Positions 26,637-35,638 are shown, numbered from the stretch's first letter. The stretch is 64,000 bases of DNA from Allokutzneria sp. A3M-2-11 16 (GCF_024213555.1 NZ_JANAVO010000001.1:1-64000); one strand, 5' to 3'. Translations and numbers: made by a program. Notes: generated from the letters alone by a model not told the origin.

Positions 26637-27665
26637 TCAATAGGTCTGGACCACTTGTGACCGGGCGGCGGAATGGTTGCCTGCCAACGGATCAGCGCCG
26701 ATCCCCGTGGTCCGGAACCGGCCGCGGTAGGCCACCGGGGGCACACCGAGCACCCGGATGAAGGCCCGGCGCATCGTCTCCGCGGTGCCGAAACCGCAGA
26801 GCCGCGCGATGTTCTCCACCCCGTCTTCGCCGTTCTCCAACAGCCCTCGCGCCGCCTCGACGCGCGTCTGCTCGACGAACTGCGCGGGACTGATCCCCAT
26901 CTCGCGACTGAACAGCCTGGTGAAGTGCCGGACGCTGAGCATCGCCCGCGCGGCCATGGCGGGCACCGAGTGGTCCTGCCCCGGCGTGAGCGCGACGGCG
27001 TCGAGGACCTTGCGCAGCGGGGTGTCACAGGTGACCGGGAGCTGAGCGCCGGCGCTGAACTGCGACTGCCCACCGGGACGCTGCAGGAACACCACCAGGG
27101 ACCTCGCGACGCGGCGCGCGGTCTCGGGCCCCATGTCGCGCTCCACCAACGCCAGCGCCAGGTCGATGCCCGCCGTCACCCCCGCCGACGTGGCGACCGG
27201 CCCGTCCCACTCGAAGATCGAGTCCGGCTGGACGACGACCTTGGGGTGCGACGCGGCGAGGCGCTCGCACCAGCTCCAGTGCGTGGTGGCGCGCCTGCCG
27301 TCGAGCAGCCCGGACGCGGCCAGCAGCAACGCGCCCGTGCACACCGACACCACGCGGCGCGCGCGGCGGGCGACACGGCGGACCTGCGCGGCCTGTTCGG
27401 TGCGCACGAACGGCTCCCGCCCGGAGCCACGGACAACGGAGCCGGTCACGACGAGGGTGTCGATCTCCCCGTCCACCTCCTCGATGGCGAGGTCGACGCG
27501 CAACCGGACACCGGCCGTGGTGCACACGTCCCGCCCGCCCGGTGAGGCGAGCCGGACCTGGTACGGCCCGCCGTAGCGCGCCGCGACTGTGAACACCTCC
27601 GTGACACCGGCCGCGTCGAGCAGCGGCACCCCGTCCTCGACCAATACGACGATCTTTCCAAGCAC
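26637..27665 (-). CDS. GlxA/FtrA-type AraC regulator with DJ-1/PfpI domain
   Basis: This encodes about 342 residues from the GTG at 27665; a TTG at 27698 would add 11. The N-terminal DJ-1/PfpI-like domain has KIVVLVEDGVPLLDAAGVTE, the nucleophile-elbow region VVSVCTGALLLAASGLLDGR and RRATTHWSWCERLA. The C-terminal AraC domain has two helix-turn-helices (ARAMLSVRHFTRLFSREMGI, ENIARLCGFGTAETMRRAFI). Family members often sense metabolites derived from amino acids or amines. It diverges from the secreted hydrolase gene and lies upstream of the chitinase gene. The target is unknown. Confidence 0.9.
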   Translation of the reverse strand: MLGKIVVLVEDGVPLLDAAGVTEVFTVAARYGGPYQVRLASPGGRDVCTTAGVRLRVDLAIEEVDGEIDTLVVTGSVVRGSGREPFVRTEQAAQVRRVARRARRVVSVCTGALLLAASGLLDGRRATTHWSWCERLAASHPKVVVQPDSIFEWDGPVATSAGVTAGIDLALALVERDMGPETARRVARSLVVFLQRPGGQSQFSAGAQLPVTCDTPLRKVLDAVALTPGQDHSVPAMAARAMLSVRHFTRLFSREMGISPAQFVEQTRVEAARGLLENGEDGVENIARLCGFGTAETMRRAFIRVLGVPPVAYRGRFRTTGIGADPLAGNHSAARSQVVQTY

Positions 27666-27803
27666 GGTGACCAGCCTGTCCGCTTCCGCCCGCGCCAACG
27701 CAGAGGGACATCCCCGATATTTCCCTGAGATGACCCCGGGAAGCCCGTTTCGTCCTGATCACCCGCGCAATGCTGGGCCGACCCGATCGGAAGGAATCGC
27801 ATC

Positions 27804-29198
27804 GTGAGAAGGACCGGAGCGGCCGTGCTCGCATTCGGCGTGGCACTCACCGCGGTGCCCGCGACCGCGACCGCGACCGCCGCACCTGCCCTGGACTGGA
27901 AGCGCTGTGCCGAGGACAGCACGTCCCAGTGCTCGGCGCTGACTGTGCCGCTGGACTGGGCGAACTCCAGCGGGAAGATCGAACTGGCGGTCTCCCGCGC
28001 CCCCGCGCGCGACCCCGGACGGCGGCTCGGCGTGCTGATGTTCAACCCCGGCGGCCCTGGCGCGGGTACCGCGGAGACAGTGGCGAAATGGGCTTCGACA
28101 TCCTTCCCCGCCGAGATCCTGGATCGATTCGACGTGATCGGACTCGATTTCCGGGGCACCGGGAGAACCACGCCGGTCCAGTGCGCTCTGCCCGCGCATG
28201 ATCCCCTTGCCGACCGCTTTCCCACGACAGCGCGGGGTGTGGCGCACTTGGCCAAGTCCAACGCGGCGTTCGCGGAGTCCTGCGTCGCCAAGACCGGCCC
28301 GGCGATGGCCCACCTCGACACCGCGACCATCGCGCGCGACATGGACGCGTTGCGGGAAGCGTTGGGCGAGAAGCAGATCAGCTACCTCGGCATCTCCTAC
28401 GGCACCATGCTCGGCCAGGCGTACGCCGAGCTCTTCCCGCACCGGCTGCGCGCGCTGGTGCTCGACGGGGTCGTCGACCGCTCGCTGTCGACCGCGCAGA
28501 TGTTGAGGGACAACGCCGAAGCGACCCAGGACGGCTGGGCGTACTTCGTTGACTGGTGCGCCCGCGAGGTTTCCTGTGCGCTGCACGGAAAAGACGCGCG
28601 GCAGGTGCTGCGTGAGGTGATCGCGCGTGCCGAAAGCGGCGAGCTGAAGGCGGGCAACAGGAACGTGACCGCACGCGAGGTGCAGGCGAGCGTGACGGGC
28701 TCGATGAACCTCGCGGGCCTCCTGCCCAAGCTGGCGCAGGGCTTGCTCGCCGCATCGACCGGCGACGGCTCCCAGGTCAGCGAGGGCATGTTCAGCTCGC
28801 CGATCTACCCCTCGTACCGGTCGATCATCTGCCAGGACGTGCCCGCGCGGTTCGACGTGCCCACGGCGGTGCGCGAATCGCGTGCCCTGAACCCGGAACT
28901 CGGCGGGTACTCGGAGTTCTGGGACATCGCCTCCGGCTGCCTCGGTTGGACGCAGCCCGTGCGGTGGAGCCCGCACCCCTGGCGCACCGCTCCCCCGTCG
29001 ACCCTGCTGGTCTCCGGGGAGCACGACGTGGCGACGCCGCGCGAGTGGGCGGAGAACGTGCGCCGGCAGATCCCGGGCAGCCACCTGGTGACGTGGAAGG
29101 GTTTCGGGCACGCGTCCTGGAGCGCCAACAACCGCTGCGCCCACCTGGCGATCAGGAACTACCTGCTGTCCCTGGCCGCGCCCGCCGCGCAGTGCTGA
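27804..29198 (+). CDS. Secreted alpha/beta hydrolase, tripeptidyl aminopeptidase-like
   Basis: This encodes 464 residues from a GTG at 27804 with GGAAGGAAT upstream. It has a signal peptide (VLAFGVALTAVPATATATAA) and the SlpD/SlpE/Tap-type fold. The oxyanion region is GVLMFNPGGPGAGTAE, with DVIGLDFRGTGRTTPV next. The nucleophile elbow is GISYGT, the acid region is LLVSGEHDVATP and the histidine region is WKGFGHASWS. Paired cysteines (SQCSALTVPLDW) fit extracellular folding. Family members remove N-terminal tripeptides or hydrolyse esters outside the cell. Confidence 0.9.
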   Translation: MRRTGAAVLAFGVALTAVPATATATAAPALDWKRCAEDSTSQCSALTVPLDWANSSGKIELAVSRAPARDPGRRLGVLMFNPGGPGAGTAETVAKWASTSFPAEILDRFDVIGLDFRGTGRTTPVQCALPAHDPLADRFPTTARGVAHLAKSNAAFAESCVAKTGPAMAHLDTATIARDMDALREALGEKQISYLGISYGTMLGQAYAELFPHRLRALVLDGVVDRSLSTAQMLRDNAEATQDGWAYFVDWCAREVSCALHGKDARQVLREVIARAESGELKAGNRNVTAREVQASVTGSMNLAGLLPKLAQGLLAASTGDGSQVSEGMFSSPIYPSYRSIICQDVPARFDVPTAVRESRALNPELGGYSEFWDIASGCLGWTQPVRWSPHPWRTAPPSTLLVSGEHDVATPREWAENVRRQIPGSHLVTWKGFGHASWSANNRCAHLAIRNYLLSLAAPAAQC

Positions 29199-29255
29199 TC
29201 ACCGACACTGAATCATCGGGCGCAGACCGGCACCACTGACCGCCGTAGTGTGCCG

Positions 29256-29367
29256 GTCTTCAAGTACGCCCCACCCCCTCCCCAGAGGTCTCAAACCGCC
29301 CCCAACCCCTGCCGAGGTTGGGGGCGGTTTTCGGTGATCGTTTGCGGGGTTCGTAGTACTTGAAGAC
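29256..29367. repeat. Family B compound inverted repeat, copy 2
   Basis: The outer 12-bp ends GTCTTCAAGTAC (29256-29267) and GTACTTGAAGAC (29356-29367) enclose a perfect inner 15-bp hairpin. Its arms are AAACCGCCCCCAACC at 29293-29307 and the complement at 29316-29330, followed by TTTT. It lies between convergent genes. Confidence 0.9.
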
Positions 29368-29398
29368 GTCCGAACCCGGCTGGGAGGTGAGGCGCCGG

Positions 29399-30334
29399 TC
29401 AGCGGCGGACCGGGCGGAGCAGGCCCTCCTGGACCACGGTCGCGATGAGGCTGCCGTCCCTGGCGAAGAAGCGGCCGTTGGCCAGGCCGCGCCCGCCGGA
29501 GGCGCTGGGCGACTCCGAGTCGTAGAGGACCCACTCGTCGGCCCGGAACGGGCGGTGGAACCACATCGCGTGGTCCAGGCTCGCGCCGATGACATCGCCC
29601 CAGTACACGCCGTGCCGCGCCAGGACCGAGTCCAGCAGGGTCATGTCCGACATGTACGCCAGCAGGCACACGTGCAGCAGGTTCTCGTCCGGTACCCGGC
29701 CGTCCGCCTTCATCCACACCTGGCTGCGGGCGGGACCGGGCTCCCCGGTCAGCCACGGCGGGGTGGTCACGTGCCGGATCTCGATCGGCCTCGGCAGCTT
29801 GGCCCACGGACCGAGCTTGTCCTTGTACGGCTGGACGAACTCGCCGTAGGTCGGCAGCGAGTCGGGGTCCGGCACCTCCGGCATCTCGTCGCCGTGGTCC
29901 AGCCCCTCCTCGGCGAGCTGGAACGACGCCGACAACGCGAAGATCGCCTTGCCGTGCTGCACGGCCACCACGCGGCGGGTGGTGAACGAGCGGCCGTCCC
30001 GGATGCGGTCCACCTCGTAGACGATCGGGACGCTCGGGTCCCCCGCGCGGATGAAGTAGGAGTGCAGCGAGTGCACCCCGCGCTCCGCGGGCACGGTGCG
30101 GCCCGCGGCGACCAGGGCCTGACCGGCCACCTGGCCGCCGAAGACGCGCACCGGCGAAGCCTCGGGGCTGACCCCGCGGAAGATGTTCTCCTCGATCCGC
30201 TCCAGGTCCAGCAGCGCGACCAGGCGGTCGAGCACGGGCTGGCCGTGCGGGACGCCGTCGGCGGCCAGCGGGACCGGGACGGTGGAGGAGGTCCCCGCGG
30301 GGTCCGCCGCCGCGGCTCTGGCGACTTCGGTCAC
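29399..30334 (-). CDS. tesB: Acyl-CoA thioesterase II
   Basis: This encodes 311 residues from a GTG at 30334 (TGAGGAG upstream). It is a double hot-dog TesB protein: LLDLERIEENIFRGVSPEAS, VFGGQVAGQALVAAGRTVPA, VHSLHSYFIRAGDPSVPIVY and, in the second hot-dog, GVYWGDVIGASLDHAMWFHR and GLANGRFFARDGSLIATVVQ. It hydrolyses acyl-CoA to free acid and CoA in the cytoplasm. It lies 18 bases after the pyruvate kinase gene and is probably cotranscribed. Confidence 0.93.
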   Translation of the reverse strand: MTEVARAAAADPAGTSSTVPVPLAADGVPHGQPVLDRLVALLDLERIEENIFRGVSPEASPVRVFGGQVAGQALVAAGRTVPAERGVHSLHSYFIRAGDPSVPIVYEVDRIRDGRSFTTRRVVAVQHGKAIFALSASFQLAEEGLDHGDEMPEVPDPDSLPTYGEFVQPYKDKLGPWAKLPRPIEIRHVTTPPWLTGEPGPARSQVWMKADGRVPDENLLHVCLLAYMSDMTLLDSVLARHGVYWGDVIGASLDHAMWFHRPFRADEWVLYDSESPSASGGRGLANGRFFARDGSLIATVVQEGLLRPVRR

Positions 30335-30352
30335 GGGGAGCTCCTCAGGGGG

Positions 30353-31786
30353 TCAGGCGTGGTCTTCTTCACCCAGACGGTGTACCCGGATGAGGTTAGT
30401 CGAGCCCACGGTCCCCGGCGGCGAGCCTGCGACGATCACCACAAGGTCGCCCGGCTGGTAGCGGCCGGTCATCGCCAGCATCGAGTGGTCGACCTGCTGG
30501 ATCATCTGGTCGGTCGAGCCGACCTCGGGCACCAGGAAGGTCTCCACGCCCCAGCTCATCGCGAGCTGGCTGCGCACCTCCGCCTCCGGGGTGAACGCCA
30601 GCAGCGGCAGCGAGGTGTGCAGCCGGGCCAGCCTGCGCACCGTGTCACCGGACTGGGTGAAGGCGACCAGGGCCTTGGCGTTGAGCCGCTCGCCGATGTC
30701 GCGGGCGGCGTAGGAGATCACGCCGCGCTTGGTCCTGGGCACGTGCGACAGCGGCGGCACGGCGTCCGGGGTGATCTCGGTTTCGGCCACCTCGACGATC
30801 CGGCTCATCGTCTTGACCACGTCGATCGGGTAGCGGCCCACGCTGGTCTCACCGGAGAGCATCACCGCGTCGGTGCCGTCGAGCACGGCGTTGGCCACGT
30901 CGGAGGCCTCGGCGCGGGTCGGCCGGGAGTTGCCGATCATCGACTCCAGCATCTGGGTCGCCACGATCACCGGCTTGGCGTTCTCGCGGGCGATCTGGAT
31001 GGCCCGCTTCTGCACCACCGGCACGTACTCCAGCGGCAGCTCCACGCCCAGGTCACCGCGGGCGACCATGATCCCGTCGAAGGCCAGCACGATGGCTTCG
31101 AGGTTGTCGACGGCCTCGGGCTTCTCCAGCTTGGCGACCACCGGCAGCCTGCCGTTGCCCACCCGGTCCATCACCTGGTGCACCAGGTCGATGTCGGCGG
31201 GCGAGCGGACGAAGGACAGCGCGATGATGTCCACCCGCAGGCTCAGCGCGAACTCGAGGTCCTCGATGTCCTTCTCGGACAGGGCCGGGACGGAGACGTC
31301 CATCCCCGGCAGCGACAGGCCCTTGTTGTCGCTGACCTTGCCGCCCTCGGTCACGTCGCAGACCACGTCGGAACCCTCGACGGTCACCACGGTCAGCCCG
31401 ACGTTGCCGTCGTCGACCAGCATCCGGTCGCCCGGCTTGGCGTCGTTGGCCAGGCCCTTGTAGGTGGTGGAGACCCGGTCGTGGGTGCCGGGCACGTCCT
31501 CGACGGTGATCCGCACGCGGTCACCGGTCTCCCACATCACCGGTCCGTTGGCGAACCGGCCGAGGCGGATCTTGGGGCCCTGCAGGTCGGCCAGGATGCC
31601 CACCGCGCGGCCCGAGGAGTCCGCGGCCTGGCGGACCATGTCGTAGACCTGCTTGTGGTCGGCGTGGCTACCGTGGCTGAAGTTCAGCCGGGCCACGTCC
31701 ATGCCGGCTTCGACCAGGTCACGGAGCTTTTCCGGGGTCGCGGTCGCCGGACCGAGGGTACAAACGATCTTCGCACGTCGGCTCAC
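30353..31786 (-). CDS. pyk: Pyruvate kinase
   Basis: This encodes 477 residues from the GTG at 31786. The family is unmistakable: RRAKIVCTLGPATATPEKLR at the start, MDVARLNFSHGSHADHKQ, the ADP/phosphoenolpyruvate-site segment VVAKLEKPEAVDNLEAI, GIMVARGDLGVELPLE, and TQMLESMIGNSRPTRAEASD. The C-terminal domain is also present (NAKALVAFTQSGDTVRRLAR). It converts phosphoenolpyruvate and ADP to pyruvate and ATP. The length is normal. Confidence 0.97.
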   Translation of the reverse strand: MSRRAKIVCTLGPATATPEKLRDLVEAGMDVARLNFSHGSHADHKQVYDMVRQAADSSGRAVGILADLQGPKIRLGRFANGPVMWETGDRVRITVEDVPGTHDRVSTTYKGLANDAKPGDRMLVDDGNVGLTVVTVEGSDVVCDVTEGGKVSDNKGLSLPGMDVSVPALSEKDIEDLEFALSLRVDIIALSFVRSPADIDLVHQVMDRVGNGRLPVVAKLEKPEAVDNLEAIVLAFDGIMVARGDLGVELPLEYVPVVQKRAIQIARENAKPVIVATQMLESMIGNSRPTRAEASDVANAVLDGTDAVMLSGETSVGRYPIDVVKTMSRIVEVAETEITPDAVPPLSHVPRTKRGVISYAARDIGERLNAKALVAFTQSGDTVRRLARLHTSLPLLAFTPEAEVRSQLAMSWGVETFLVPEVGSTDQMIQQVDHSMLAMTGRYQPGDLVVIVAGSPPGTVGSTNLIRVHRLGEEDHA

Positions 31787-31847
31787 GTCCGAGGAGCCTA
31801 GACCCGATCGCTGTACCGATACCGCACACCGGGCCAGGATCTTTGTC

Positions 31848-32228
31848 GTGAGCCTTCGTGTTCTGCCCTTCGTCACCGCGGTGTTGCTCAGCGTAGTCAT
31901 CCTGTTCATGCCGGGATCCGGCGTCCCGCTGGCGCCGCCGGGCGTGGACAAGGTCGTGCACTTCGGGCTCTTCGGCCTGCTCGCGGTGACCGGCCTGATC
32001 GCCCGGCTGCGGCTGATCCCGCTGGCCATCGGCCTGGTCCTGTACGCCGTGGCCTCGGAGATCCTCCAGGCGACGCTGCCGATCGACCGGACCTTCGAGG
32101 TGGTGGACGTCCTCACCGACTGGGCCGGGCTGGCGGTGGGGACGCTGCTGCACGCGTGGGCCAGCTCGGCGCGGGGCCGTCAGCGGCGGCGCCGGTACCT
32201 CAGGCGCCCGGCCGACGAGGAAGCCTGA
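31848..32228 (+). CDS. VanZ-like membrane protein
   Basis: This encodes 126 residues from a GTG at 31848; the frame upstream overlaps pyk in antisense and is not coding. Three or four membrane helices and the VanZ hallmark are visible: GVDKVVHFGLFGLLAVTGLI, ASEILQATLPIDRTFEVVDV and LTDWAGLAVGTLLH. The tail is strongly basic. VanZ-like proteins in non-resistant actinobacteria are common and of unknown role. It diverges from pyk. Confidence 0.82.
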   Translation: MSLRVLPFVTAVLLSVVILFMPGSGVPLAPPGVDKVVHFGLFGLLAVTGLIARLRLIPLAIGLVLYAVASEILQATLPIDRTFEVVDVLTDWAGLAVGTLLHAWASSARGRQRRRRYLRRPADEEA

Positions 32229-32294
32229 GCACTTCCACCCGACCGGGTGGTCTTTTCGGCCCCTCCGGAAATCTCACCCCAAGCGGGTTGACCG

Positions 32295-32413
32295 GTCTTC
32301 AAGTACCCCCGACCCCGGCCCCCACGACCGCAAACGACACCCAACCCCGGAGGGCGACGGAGGTTGGGGGCGGTTTGCGACGGCTGAGACGGGGGTCGGT
32401 GGTACTTGAAGAC
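32295..32413. repeat. Family B compound inverted repeat, copy 3
   Basis: GTCTTCAAGTAC at 32295-32306 and GTACTTGAAGAC at 32402-32413 extend to about 22 paired bases with one mismatch (through CCGACCCC). The inner part holds CCCAACC opposed to GGTTGGGGGCGGTTT, as in copy 2. It lies between convergent genes. Confidence 0.9.
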
Positions 32414-32444
32414 GCACCAACCACGGCGTGGGTGTGGCGGGTCG

Positions 32445-33101
32445 CTAGAAGCGGGTCTCGCTGACGCCGATGTGGTCGGCGGCCCACTCGTTGACGCCGA
32501 CCAGCTCGCGCCACGCCTTGCGCACGCGGTCGAGGCAACCGGGCTCGTGCAGCACGTCGTCCGGCTCCCACTCGCGCACCACGTAGATCGAGCGGTGTTT
32601 GAGCAGCTCGATGCGCGGGTGGTCGGCGTCGAAACCCCTCGGGCGGGTCTTGAGGCGGTCGCCCCTGACCTCCCAGCCCTTCCGCTCCAGCTTGCGCAGC
32701 AGCTGCCGGAAGACCTCGCCCCTGCGGTCATCGCCGACCGCGGTGCGGTAGCGCGCGAGCTGGTCGGAGGCCATCGCGAACGAGCCGCCGCCAACGAGCA
32801 GGCCCGCCGGGCTGATCTGCACGTAGAAGGCCCCGCCGCCGCGCCCCTGCTCGACCACGCCGCCGCAGTGGGTCTTGTAGGGCGTCTTGTCCTTGCTGAA
32901 GCGGACGTCGCGGTACGGCCGGAAGACCTTGCCGGGCCCGAACTCCGGCTCCAGCTCGGCCAGCAGCGCCTCCATCGGGGCGCGCACGTCCTCGTCGTAG
33001 GTCTGCTTGTTGTCCGTCCAGAAGGCCTTGGAGTTGTCCGCCTCCAGGTCGTCGAAGAAGTCGATCGCGTGTTCGCCGAACCCGCCGAAACCCATGGTCA
33101 T
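32445..33101 (-). CDS. DUF2461 (TIGR02453) family protein
   Basis: This encodes 218 residues from the ATG at 33101; another ATG lies two codons later. The family signature is strong: IDFFDDLEADNSKAFWTDNK, then FRPYRDVRFSKDKTPYKTHC, GGAFYVQISPAGLLVGGGSF and REWEPDDVLHEPG. The family is widespread but has no established function. It diverges from the BNR-repeat gene with an 84-base shared promoter region. Confidence 0.88.
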   Translation of the reverse strand: MTMGFGGFGEHAIDFFDDLEADNSKAFWTDNKQTYDEDVRAPMEALLAELEPEFGPGKVFRPYRDVRFSKDKTPYKTHCGGVVEQGRGGGAFYVQISPAGLLVGGGSFAMASDQLARYRTAVGDDRRGEVFRQLLRKLERKGWEVRGDRLKTRPRGFDADHPRIELLKHRSIYVVREWEPDDVLHEPGCLDRVRKAWRELVGVNEWAADHIGVSETRF

Positions 33102-33185
33102 CGACGCTACCGGGTGACTGTCAGGGGTCCGGCGTAGCGTCCCGCAGTGACCTGGATCACGCATTTCGATATTCGGAGGTTTGTG

Positions 33186-34268
33186 ATGGTTCTGCTGGCG
33201 ATCGGCACCCGCAAGGGTCTGTGGCTGGCCAGGAGCGCGGACGGCAGGGCGAGCTGGACCCTCAGCGGCCCGCACCACCCGATGACGGCCGTCTACTCAG
33301 TGGCGATCGACACCCGCCGCGGCAGTCCCCGGCTGCTCGCCGGTCTGCACAGCGAGCACTTCGGCCCCAGCGTGATGACCAGCGACGACCTCGGTGGGAG
33401 CTGGCAGGAGCCCGATCACGCCCCGGTCGCCTTCCCCGAGGACACCGGCACCTCGCTCGGCCAGGTGTGGCAGATCGCGCCGGGACCGCGGTCGCAGCCG
33501 GAGGTCGTCTACGCCGGGGTCGAGCCCTCCGCGCTGTTCCGCTCCGCCGACGGCGGCCGCACCTACGAGCTGGTCCGGGCGCTGTGGGACCACCCGCACC
33601 GCGCCGACTGGACCCCGGGCTTCGGCGGCCAGGCGATCCACTCCGTGCTGCCGCACCCGGAGAACCCCGACGAGGTCACGGTGGCGATGTCCACCGGCGG
33701 CGTCTACAAGACCACGGACGGCGGGCGGAGCTGGGCGGCCAGCAACAGCGGCATCAGCGCCTACTTCATGCCCGACCCCGACCCCGAGTTCGGCCAGTGC
33801 GTTCACAAGATCGCCCAGCACCCGGACCGGCCCGAGAGGTTCTTCGCGCAGAACCACCACGGCGTCTACCGCAGCGACGACGGCGCGCGGACGTGGCAGT
33901 CCATCGCGGAGGGCCTGCCGAGCGACTTCGGCTTCCCGATGGTGGTGCACCCGCACAGGCCCGAGGTGATCTACACGTTCCCGCTGACCGCCGACGCGCT
34001 GCGGTTCCCGCCGGACGGCAAGTGCCGCGTGTACCGCAGCGAGGACGGCGGCGGGTCGTGGACCGCGCTCACCGCGGGCCTGCCGGAGGACGGGTTCTGG
34101 ACGGCGGTGCTGCGCGACGCGATGTGCGTGGACGACGCCGACCCCGCGGGCGTGTACTTCGGCTCCCGCACGGGCGAGGTCTACGGCAGCGCCGACGAGG
34201 GCGACTCGTGGTCGCTGATCGCCCAGCACCTGCCCGACGTGCTGTGCGTCCGCGCCGCGTCGGTCTAG
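33186..34268 (+). CDS. BNR/Asp-box repeat beta-propeller protein
   Basis: This encodes 360 residues from an ATG at 33186 with CGGAGG upstream. At least five Asp-box repeats of the form SxDxGxTW are visible: SADGGRTYE, TTDGGRSWA, SDDGARTWQ, SEDGGGSWT and SADEGDSWS. This indicates a sialidase-like or VPS10-like propeller. The N-terminus MVLLAIGTRKGLWLARSADG has no signal peptide, so the protein is probably cytoplasmic. Catalytic sialidase residues are not evident. It is followed 9 bases later by a MoaD/ThiS gene, so the two products may act together. Confidence 0.85.
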   Translation: MVLLAIGTRKGLWLARSADGRASWTLSGPHHPMTAVYSVAIDTRRGSPRLLAGLHSEHFGPSVMTSDDLGGSWQEPDHAPVAFPEDTGTSLGQVWQIAPGPRSQPEVVYAGVEPSALFRSADGGRTYELVRALWDHPHRADWTPGFGGQAIHSVLPHPENPDEVTVAMSTGGVYKTTDGGRSWAASNSGISAYFMPDPDPEFGQCVHKIAQHPDRPERFFAQNHHGVYRSDDGARTWQSIAEGLPSDFGFPMVVHPHRPEVIYTFPLTADALRFPPDGKCRVYRSEDGGGSWTALTAGLPEDGFWTAVLRDAMCVDDADPAGVYFGSRTGEVYGSADEGDSWSLIAQHLPDVLCVRAASV

Positions 34269-34277
34269 GGGGTCGCG

Positions 34278-34562
34278 ATGCACGTCACCGTGTTGCTGCC
34301 GGGGGTGCTGCGCTCAGCGGCCGACGGCACGCCCAAGTTCGAGCTGGAGATGACCGCGCCCGCGACCCTCGGCGACGTCCTGGACGTGATCGCGGGCCGC
34401 TACCCGTTGCTGGAGCGGCGTTTGCGGGACGAGCAGCGCCGGCTGCGGCGGTACGTGAACTTCTTCGTCGACGGCGAGGAGTGCCGCCGCCTGGCCGGGG
34501 CCGACACCGTGCTCGCCGAGGGCGCCGAGATCCAGATCATCCCGTCCGTAGCGGGCGGCTGA
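34278..34562 (+). CDS. MoaD/ThiS-type sulfur-carrier protein
   Basis: This encodes 94 residues with a ubiquitin-like beta-grasp pattern (VTVLLPGVLR, LGDVLDVIAGRYPLLERRLR, RYVNFFVDGEECR, GAEIQIIPSVAGG). It ends in the diglycine that is thiocarboxylated in sulfur carriers. It is not in a molybdopterin or thiamine operon; its partner is the BNR-propeller gene just upstream. The stop is followed at once by a family C repeat. Confidence 0.88.
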   Translation: MHVTVLLPGVLRSAADGTPKFELEMTAPATLGDVLDVIAGRYPLLERRLRDEQRRLRRYVNFFVDGEECRRLAGADTVLAEGAEIQIIPSVAGG

Positions 34563-34586
34563 CCCTCACATTGGTCCAGGCCAATC

Positions 34587-34647
34587 CCGTTTCGTACTCA
34601 TAGCCGGAGATGGAGCGCTCCCAAACCCGGCTATGAGTACGAAACGG
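34587..34647. repeat. Family C inverted repeat, copy 2
   Basis: A perfect 21-bp inverted repeat pairs 34587-34607 with 34627-34647, starting CCGTTTCGTACTCATAGCC. A central GGAGCGCTCC palindrome lies at 34612-34621. The right arm supplies the last codons and stop (TAG) of the acyltransferase gene. It lies between convergent genes. Confidence 0.92.
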
Positions 34648-35527
34648 AAGAGGGGGTGAGGTCGCGCGGGGTGATGAGGCGCTTCTCGGGGATGAAGGGC
34701 CTCGGGTCGGCGGCGGGGCAGGCCGCGGGGCTCGGCGTGGCTGAGCGGTCGATGGCGGCCTTGGCGGAGCGGCACAGTGCGGCGCGCGAGCGGTAGCGGG
34801 ACGGGTCGAGGACCGGGAGCGCGCGCACGTGCACTTCGAGTCCGCGGATCGCGGCGATGGCGCGCACGTTGTCCAGCAAGGTCTGCCCGCTGAGGAAAGC
34901 GGCGGAGGAGGTGGCGCGACCGCCGCGCAGGCGGTGCTCGATCAGCGTGGGGCGGACGGGGACACCGGCGCGCAGTGCGGCTTCGAAGACCGCGGGGGTG
35001 AAGGCACCGCCGGGAGAGCTGCACCGGCGGACGCCCTCGGGGAAGGCGCCGACGGGCAAGCCCGTGCGCAGGGCAGAGGTGATCTCGGCGATGGTGTCCG
35101 GCAGCGCGCGGGGCCGCGAGCGATCCAGGAAGATCGTCCCGCCGCCGCTGAGCAGCCTGCCGAGGAAACCGGTGGCCGTCCGCGCATCGGCAACCAGGTG
35201 AATCGGTTGCTGCACAAGCAAAGCGGCCCCGTCCAGCCAGGAGAGGTGGTTCGCCACCAACAGCGCGGCGCCACCTCGGGGTCCGGTGTGCACGACGCGG
35301 ACGCCGAGCGCGCGCAGCAGCAACCCCGACAGCCGCCGGAGCTCCCGGACGCGGCGGCGCGGGCTGAACAGGGGCAGGAGGACGGCCAACGGCACCGCGA
35401 GCAGGAGCACGGAGAACACCGATCCGAGGCGGACAACCCGCCGCGCCAAGGGAACGGCCGGTGTCTCGCTCGCGTCCGGCAAGCAGTCGGAGGGGCAGTG
35501 GGCTGGGTATCCGGGTGAGGTCTTCAC
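34631..35527 (-). CDS. PlsC-type 1-acylglycerol-3-phosphate acyltransferase-like protein
   Basis: This encodes 298 residues from a GTG at 35527. A membrane segment (LGSVFSVLLLAVPLAVLLPL) is followed by acyltransferase motifs: NHLSWLDG (the H-x4-D motif), GTIFLDRSRP and AFPEGVRR. It may make phosphatidic acid or acylate another glycolipid. It lies 111 bases downstream of the GT87 gene on the same strand, so it could be the last gene of the isonitrile-glycosyltransferase operon. The final five residues (SVSYS) and stop are encoded by a family C repeat arm, suggesting the original C-terminus was altered by the element. Confidence 0.82.
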   Translation of the reverse strand: MKTSPGYPAHCPSDCLPDASETPAVPLARRVVRLGSVFSVLLLAVPLAVLLPLFSPRRRVRELRRLSGLLLRALGVRVVHTGPRGGAALLVANHLSWLDGAALLVQQPIHLVADARTATGFLGRLLSGGGTIFLDRSRPRALPDTIAEITSALRTGLPVGAFPEGVRRCSSPGGAFTPAVFEAALRAGVPVRPTLIEHRLRGGRATSSAAFLSGQTLLDNVRAIAAIRGLEVHVRALPVLDPSRYRSRAALCRSAKAAIDRSATPSPAACPAADPRPFIPEKRLITPRDLTPSSVSYS

Positions 35528-35638
35528 TGGTCTGCATCCACAATCGAGGTCGACGGCAATGCAGGTGTGGATCTTGCACCAGTGCGTCCGGGTCGACGCG
35601 AGGGGGTCCCGTAGTCGTTTGCTGCCAAGGGAAACCGG

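Noticed and set aside
29256-29367. Family B element as an insertion sequence
   Set aside because: There is no transposase frame, it is too short, and target-site duplications are not evident; kept as a repeat instead.
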